From Phylloscopus collybita (Eukaryota > Chordata > Aves > Passeriformes > Phylloscopidae), in contig JAJNNQ010000002.1 in the NCBI GenBank assembly GCA_027886175.1, positions 4,716,001-4,780,000 of the forward strand: a stretch of 64,000 bases of DNA. Reading direction: 5' to 3'. The first letter of the stretch is position 1. Each line of letters opens with the position of its first letter. The position numbers and the translations under genes are program-made. Positions 58,301 through 64,000 of the stretch are shown here, piece by piece. A model generated the notes under the pieces. The model worked only from the letters and a program-made list of their open reading frames with translations. It was not told the DNA's origin and made no database searches.

Positions 58301-58843
58301 AGCCTACAAGGCAGCAGAGACAGGCACAGGGCTGTATGGCCAGCAGCAGCAATTGCTGTCCCCAACACGCAGCAGAAGCAGGTGACAGACACCAGACTAG
58401 TGAGGTTAAACCACAGCTACACAAACAACCCCCAGACAGCTCAGGATTTAAGTCACTTCCCTTGGTAACAGAAACAAAACAACTGCCTCTTCATTTGTGA
58501 GAAGAGGGAAGTGGAAAATGGAGGGAAAGCCTAAGCTTCCCACATGGAATGGTGCAGCAGTTACTGAACGTAAACATGCTGGAGTTGAAAAAAAAAAGTG
58601 ACAACTTCACAAGTGTTCAAAATTATTCTCCATTAACAACTTTAATCAAAGACAAACATTGAAAAGGAGACTGGAGGGGGCTGGAGAACATAGGAAAGGC
58701 AACTTACAGATGCCAGCGTGGTATTTCAAAGTGCTAACGCTGTGTTTGTGAGCCTTGTAGGTCTGGATCCGCTCCCCAGTGTCTACAAACCAGCACTTCA
58801 CTGTCCTGTCCGCGCTCCCCGAGTACAGGTGACGATTCACCAG
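52155..58843 (-). CDS. WDR86: WD repeat-containing protein 86, last three exons (partial gene)
   Basis: WDR86 is a WD40 beta-propeller protein of poorly known function. Minus-strand exons 58708-58843, 54250-54353 and 52155-52373 join in phase (0/1, 1/0, 0/stop) to give 151 residues colinear with the human C-terminus. They carry the last three WD blades: LVNRHLYSGSADRTVKCWFV with a following KAHKHSVSTLKYHAG, then FTGSGDACARAF and FRGHKFIINCIQ, then LYTASHDGTLRIWD. A basic tail ends GSLSRLFNNKVGCMVQQ. Human has RSLSRLFSNKVGC, so this tail motif is conserved. Upstream blades were not found in 58844-64000 and should lie beyond the right edge. NUB1 is convergent with it, as in human. Confidence 0.93.
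53485..53628 (+). mobile_element. CR1 3' fragment, plus orientation
   Basis: Reads GGAAGTGCTCAAGGCCAGAT, TGAGCAACCTGGTCTAGTGG, CCCATGGCAGGGGGGTTGGA, then GGTCCCTTCC and CTATGATTCCATGG. It lies in the last WDR86 intron. Confidence 0.92.
54250..54353 (-). CDS. WDR86: WDR86 penultimate coding exon
   Basis: Encodes FTGSGDACARAFNSRSGVLQ, then KIFRGHKFIINCIQ. Acceptor TGTGTGTCAG, donor CCAG|GTCAGG. The split codon at its start restores Leu in HAGILFTGSGD. Confidence 0.93.
54354..58707 (-). other. WDR86: WDR86 intron
   Basis: No exon or clear CR1 copy was seen. A short CAACAACAACA repeat lies at about 55777, and the stretch around 55.8-56.6 kb is markedly AT-rich. Confidence 0.5.
58708..58843 (-). 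CDS. WDR86: WDR86 third-last coding exon
   Basis: Encodes LVNRHLYSGSADRTVKCWFV, then DTGERIQTYKAHKHSVSTLK and YHAGI. Acceptor CTCTCCCCTCAG; donor ATCT|GTAAGT in phase 1. Confidence 0.93.
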
Positions 58844-59692
58844 CTGAGGGGAGAGAAAAACACATCAGCAATGGCCTCTCAGGCACCTTCATGAAAGAAC
58901 TGCACTGAAAGGATTCATCCCAAGTCACATTTTCCAGCTCAGAGAGCAACAAGCTGCGCCTTGAAACAGAGGAGTGGTGAGCAAACCAACCTTGAGTTCT
59001 TCATAGTCGCATCTCCCATTGACTTCTGGGTCTTAAAAACAGCCCCCAGCTCTCAGAACATAAAAGCTTAGCCCATCTGCTTGTGCCAGCAGGCAGGATT
59101 CCAGGGAGCTTAACAATGCTAACCCTACATCCATAATCAGTTATATTACTAAAGCCTCAAAAAAAAAAAAAAAAATTCCAGCAGTGTTGTTTCTGCACAG
59201 CATATTTGACAAGAATTCTTACCAGATTGTTATGTTTTAATTACCAAAAAAAAAAAAAAATCAGAACAATTCTGAGTAACAAAAATTTAACAAAAAAGGT
59301 ACATTTAAATTAAAATCCTACACACCATAAACAAGGGTTTAGTATGATCACTCTGCACAAGGTCAATATTCAGAAACACTAACTCTTCCTTGGAACTGTT
59401 CCGTATCTGCATTTCCACAAGTCTTTTAGACTGTTAGTGAGTGATTAAATAAGTAACTATCCTGGCACAGGTTTTTAAACATCTTCAAGCAGATTGTCTT
59501 CTGCTGTGTGCCACCCCTCATTGCACCAGTCATCATGCACACTGTGAGAACTCACTGGTGGGGAGGATGGGGTTTGTTCCACATAAAGAGGACAGAGCAA
59601 GACAAAGGAGGAAGGAAGACAAGGATTGCTGCTGGGGAACAGAGACAGAGAGAAAAATAACTGACCTGTGCAAGACTAAAAGACAACCAGTT

Positions 59693-59729
<37 letters not shown>

Positions 59730-61080
59730 ACTACACAAAGCTTGGAAGCTCAGCAAGGAAAAAATCCATAGTGCATAGAATAATCTGGCATTCTCTGTCT
59801 GTGTAAAGACATCAAACTGAAGGTTTTCACAGCCATTGTTATGTAGAGCCCAACTCCTGCTGAAAGCAGTCAGTCACTCCAACACCCAGCTGTGGCTCGA
59901 GTTAAGTTTTATGCACTTGCAGCAGCCCCTGTATCAGAGGAATAGAGAGTCAGGAGGGAGAACCCTGACCCCACACCAAGAAGTGGAATTTGCCCAAGGA
60001 GTAATGAATGGCACCTTGTTTGTCCACCAGACACACGTATCAGAAGGTCTGAATGACCAGCAGTGCACAAACCCCTGATGCTTCTTCAGTATCTCCAGGA
60101 AACCAGCAAATGACAAATCAGCTTGTTGTGGGCTTGCTCGTAGAACACTTTTTAAGGGTTGGCTTTCTTGCCACCCTAAATTTGGTCCCCAGTCTTTGCA
60201 CACTCTGTATCTGTAAGGTTGGAATGTTGTTCATGCTCTTCCATCTCCACTCCTAATCCAAAAAGGAATAACCCCATTCCCAAAAGGCATCAGAAGTGAG
60301 CTTTGTACCAAACAACACTGTGCTGTGTTACAACATGAAACAAAAGGTATTTTAAGATATGAAGCACTACAGTGATAGGACTGTGATAACCCACACGACC
60401 CTGTCTTGCAGGCAGACCAAGAGGCTCCCTGACCACAGCTCCCACCAGCTCAGCTGGAGCAGGACATGTCCCACTTCCTCCCAGCAGAACCTGGCCCATG
60501 GGAGAGATTTCAGAGCTGAATGCCAGGAGCTTGTAAAGCACAAACCACTGTAAAAAGCCAGCAGTACTTTGAAATGTCACTTCCTATTACTTTGAAGCTG
60601 TTTCAGCAACAGCATTAATGCTACATCTCCACGAGGAGAGAGAATGAATGGCCAGCAGCACTAACAAAACCAAGAACCACAAGCTAGCCTGAGGAAGGAC
60701 TTTTAAATTTCAGCCTCTCCCTGAACAGGCATGAAGAGCATTGTCATGTGCACCTGCTAAATGGAACAGGATGCTTTGAGCTGCGATCCTGCTGCTTGGT
60801 TCGTGGCTGAGTTGTTGCATTTCTTTTTTAGATGTCTTGCTAGCAGCATCAACCCACCCACTGAGCAAGGAAAAACACTAAATTATAACCTCCCACAGGT
60901 AAATGCCACTCTGCATTAATGGTACATTAGGTTATACCACTTCATTTCTACATTTAAGTGGGTGTATCAATGAACGGGAGGGCTGCAGCTTGCCTAGATT
61001 TGCTAATTTGTTAGATACAAAAATGTTTCAAGTTATGTAGACTTACTCAGGTAATTTATAGCATCAGGATTTTAAAAACC
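58844..61080 (-). other. WDR86: WDR86 upstream intron, part 1
   Basis: No WD-repeat exon could be recognised on the minus strand. Poly-A tracts lie at 59159-59175, 59246-59260 and 59694-59727. Confidence 0.5.
59694..59727. repeat. Poly-A tract (A34)
   Basis: About 34 uninterrupted A inside the WDR86 intron. The preceding A/G-rich sequence is not a recognised element. Confidence 0.9.
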
Positions 61081-61081
61081 T

Positions 61082-61795
61082 TAGAATCATAAAATGGTTT
61101 GGGTTGGAAGGGACCTTAAAGATCATCTTGTTCAAAACCCCTGCCATGGGCAGGGACACCTTCCACTATCCCCGGTTGCTCCAAGCCCCTTCCAATCTGG
61201 CCTTGAAGACCTCCAGGGATGGGGCAGCCACAGCTTCTCTGGACAACCTGTGCCAGTGCCTCAGCACCCCTAGAGAAAATAATTTCTTCCTAATCTAAAC
61301 CTACCCTCTTTTAGTTTAAAGCCATTTCCCCTTGTCCCATCACTCCATGCCCTTGTCCAAAGTCCCTCTCCAGCTCTCTTGGAGCCCCTTTAGGCACTGG
61401 AAGGGGCTCTGAGGTCTCCCCAGACCCTTCTCCTGTCCAGGCTGAACAATCCCCACTCTGTGTTTGTCTCCATAGCAGAGGTGCTCCATCCTTCTTCATC
61501 ATCTTCACAACCTCCTCTGGACATGCTCCAACAAATCCCTGTCTTTCGTGTTCTGAAGACTCTAGAGCTGGATGCAGCACTGCAGGTGGGGTCTCACAAG
61601 ACAAAAGCAGAGAAGAACCACCTCCCTTGACCTGCTGCCTGCACTGCTTTTGCTGCAGCCCTGGATAGGGTTGGCTTTCCAATATCTGAGATCTGGTGAG
61701 ATGGTCAGCACACCAACCATCTCAAATTCAAAGCTTCTGTGCTGCCCCATGAAACACTTCCATGCACCTTCCTTCGCCTCACCAATTTAAGCAGG
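61082..61795 (-). mobile_element. CR1 3' half fragment, minus orientation
   Basis: Begins with the reverse tail (TTAGAATCATAAAATGGTTT), then GGGTTGGAAGGGACCTTAAA, CCTGCCATGGGCAGGGACAC, TTCCCCTTGTCCCATCACTC, and CCTCCTCTGGACATGCTCCA, through to GCACTGCAGGTGGGGTCTCA. It is the longest 3' CR1 piece in the window and is well preserved. Confidence 0.93.
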
Positions 61796-64000
61796 TGAGC
61801 ACAGTAGCACAGGATTCTAAGTCCTGCACGGAAAAGGAAATAGTGACAGGTTAAACACTCTACCAGATTCCACACACTGAGCCTGCAGCAGAGCCAACAG
61901 CAAAACCCAGGGCAGGCTCTGACTGTCACACAGAACCTCATTCCCATGGCATTTTTATAAAACAGCATGAAATGGCTGTTAGTGAAGAAAGCCTTCAAGA
62001 GCTCTCAGCTCAGGCTGAAGTTGCAAAGCAGATCTGCCTTTAGTGATATGATAGGCATAATTTCATCTAAATTGGTTCACATCTCCACAGCTAAGGATAG
62101 CCCCCTTAGAGTCATTGTGGTCTAGGGCACAGTTCCTCTCATCCTGAGGCACATCTGAAACAGATCATGCCTTAAAACTTGCTATTTCTCCTACCCAACA
62201 AGGACAACCTTCTCAGCTGTGGCCAGAACAATTTAGGTGAGATCACTCATTCCTTCACTTGACTAAAGACAGGTCTAGCTTACAACTCCAGCCTAAGCAG
62301 CAACGTTTCATATATCTGCATTTAATCTGTATTTAAAATAATAATTATCATCACTTACTGTTCCCCCAGCAAAAGCAGCTTACAAGCTGGCCTCACACTC
62401 TGTGGTTTCAAAATGTTTAGCAGACACAGTTACATATTCCAGTCTGTGACTGCCCAGAGAAGAGCTGACATTTCTAAAGCTGTATTTTCCTTGGCTGGCT
62501 TTTGAGCACTGGGTTCACTTTGGCCAACTGCCCAACAAAGCTCCTGACCACAGAAAACCATGGCCAGGCAAGGACACCTGTAGCAGAGTGGACAACACGG
62601 AACAGATTTGCAGCTCCAATACCAATGGGCTGAATGGACATTTCACACCCATGTAGCTTCAAAAGCACTAAAAACCTGACAACAGTTTGATGTCCAGTCC
62701 TAAAGCCTCAGCCAGACAGCAGAAAAAAATCACTGACTGCATTGATATTTGCAATTCTGGATTGTTAATTTTTCTCATGGCTCTGAGAGATTTTGCTTTG
62801 AACCAGATGAAACAATGACATGTGAATTGTGCAAATTTTTCTTAATCCTTGAGCCAAATTATTTGAGATGTAACTATTCCTGAAAAAGTTCAAACTGCTT
62901 TTGAGTTGCAGAGTAATAGCAGTAGCAAAGGACAAGCTGTAAACACTTCAGTAGTTACAGGTCTCATTAATAAGAAAAAAACCTTGGTTATAACCCACAA
63001 ACACACCAGAATTTTAATAAAGAACAAATTATCACATCCAGGGTTGGTCTCTCAAGACAATCACAACCCTATTGCTTCACAAAGTTGGCTGAACTGCATA
63101 AATGCAGCAGCTTAACACAATTTCTATCTGTAAGAATGCAAAAAAAATCCGCAAAAGAGCTGTTTAGCAGATATTTCAACCTTATAGGAACGGACTTTGC
63201 CCTCTCAATTAACCTTTGCTATGAGAAACAATTTTTGGAGGGCCAGGGAGAGGCAATTGATTCTCCAAAGAGATTTGGACACACCCTTTTGCTGAGGATC
63301 ACTGCACTCAGGTTGGCCCTCATGAACTTCGGGATGAGTTCACATGAGAGACCACATACCCCATCACCAGCTTATTCCTCTCATGGGGGTCAGTGTTCCC
63401 ACAGTCTGGAATTTGGGTCTTCTGTTCACAGCCACTTCTAAGTCAAAAATCTCCAAGCTGGACCAATCTCCAGTTACAGCTATGTAAGCCTTGGGCCAAG
63501 TTAAGAGTCAGGATCCCATTCAAACCACATCCATTTTAACAAGCTAACAAACTCCCTGTGGGCAAGGAATTGTTGGTTTGGTTTTGTTTTTTTTTCCTGA
63601 GAATCCATCTAGAATGAGCTTTCTGGCCTGGCTGTTAAGAGAATGTTTTTCAACTTTTTTATTGCAGTGCAAAGTGATGGCCCCACGTTTCGTTCTTACA
63701 GGTGTTGTACACCTTCTTCACATTCTGCTCATTCACATCTTCATCCTCTGATGCAACAAATACAAACACAAATTACAAAAAATATGTGCAGTTAATTTAA
63801 CTGGTGGGGCAAGAAAACATTTCTGTCCCCATGATCACAACAGTTAAGCACATAAACAGAGTTCAGGCAGTGGCTTTGTTCAAAGCATTCTTTTCTTCCA
63901 GTCAGCTTTAAAAGGCAACTGAAGGGAATGGTCCAAACAAAGGAACTTTTGCAGGAAAACCAGAAGCAAGTCCTTGCCCACTCATGTTCATGTTCTTCAA
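61796..64000 (-). other. WDR86: WDR86 upstream intron, part 2
   Basis: No exon recognised. A 118-codon plus-strand frame at 63085-63441 lacks recognisable similarity and is not supported. Confidence 0.4.

Noticed and set aside
63085..63441. 118-codon plus-strand frame near the right edge
   Set aside because: It has no WD-repeat or other domain signature and lies in what should be a WDR86 intron.

Overview
The window is vertebrate nuclear DNA from a bird, most likely a songbird (Passeriformes). Three things support this: many CR1 non-LTR retrotransposon copies with the characteristic avian 3' tail, two SINEs with a tRNA-Ile-like head and a CR1-like tail (the arrangement of TguSINE1, known from zebra finch), and compact split genes with conserved orthologues. 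All genes are interrupted by introns, so most long open frames are not genes. The gene models below were built by joining phase-compatible exons with GT/AG borders and comparing them with remembered human orthologues. No search was run.

Layout. (1) 1-13075, minus strand: the first eight coding exons of XYLB (xylulokinase), reading leftward out of the window, with a CpG-rich promoter at about 12.64-13.20 kb. (2) 13.2-22.96 kb: gene-poor spacer with CR1 copies, one SINE and simple repeats. (3) 22.96-36.1 kb: a segmental duplication. Copy A (about 22965-25330) and copy B (about 31458-36115) each contain, in order, the 3' end of a little-known gene ('gene X') and the CpG-rich first exon of NUB1. 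In copy A the gene X part is a broken fragment. An apparently intact two-exon gene X (26263-26491 joined to 31164-31735, plus strand) lies across the interval, its last exon running into copy B. It looks related to the human C9orf152 family. The copy A duplicate of the NUB1 first exon lies 1.4 kb upstream of gene X and could act as its promoter. (4) 35.3-49.2 kb, plus strand: complete NUB1, with a non-coding first exon and 14 coding exons giving a 611-residue protein. It has a ubiquitin-like domain and three UBA domains, as expected of the adaptor that sends NEDD8, FAT10 and their conjugates to the proteasome. (5) 51.2-64 kb, minus strand: the last three coding exons of WDR86 (WD40 repeats), convergent with NUB1; its upstream exons lie beyond the right edge.

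NUB1 and WDR86 are neighbours in human (7q36), whereas human XYLB is on 3p22. The join seen here is either the ancestral or avian order, or a lineage-specific one. The genes do not form a shared pathway. The most unusual feature is the duplication that placed a second NUB1-type promoter in front of an uncharacterised gene and left a truncated copy of that gene behind.
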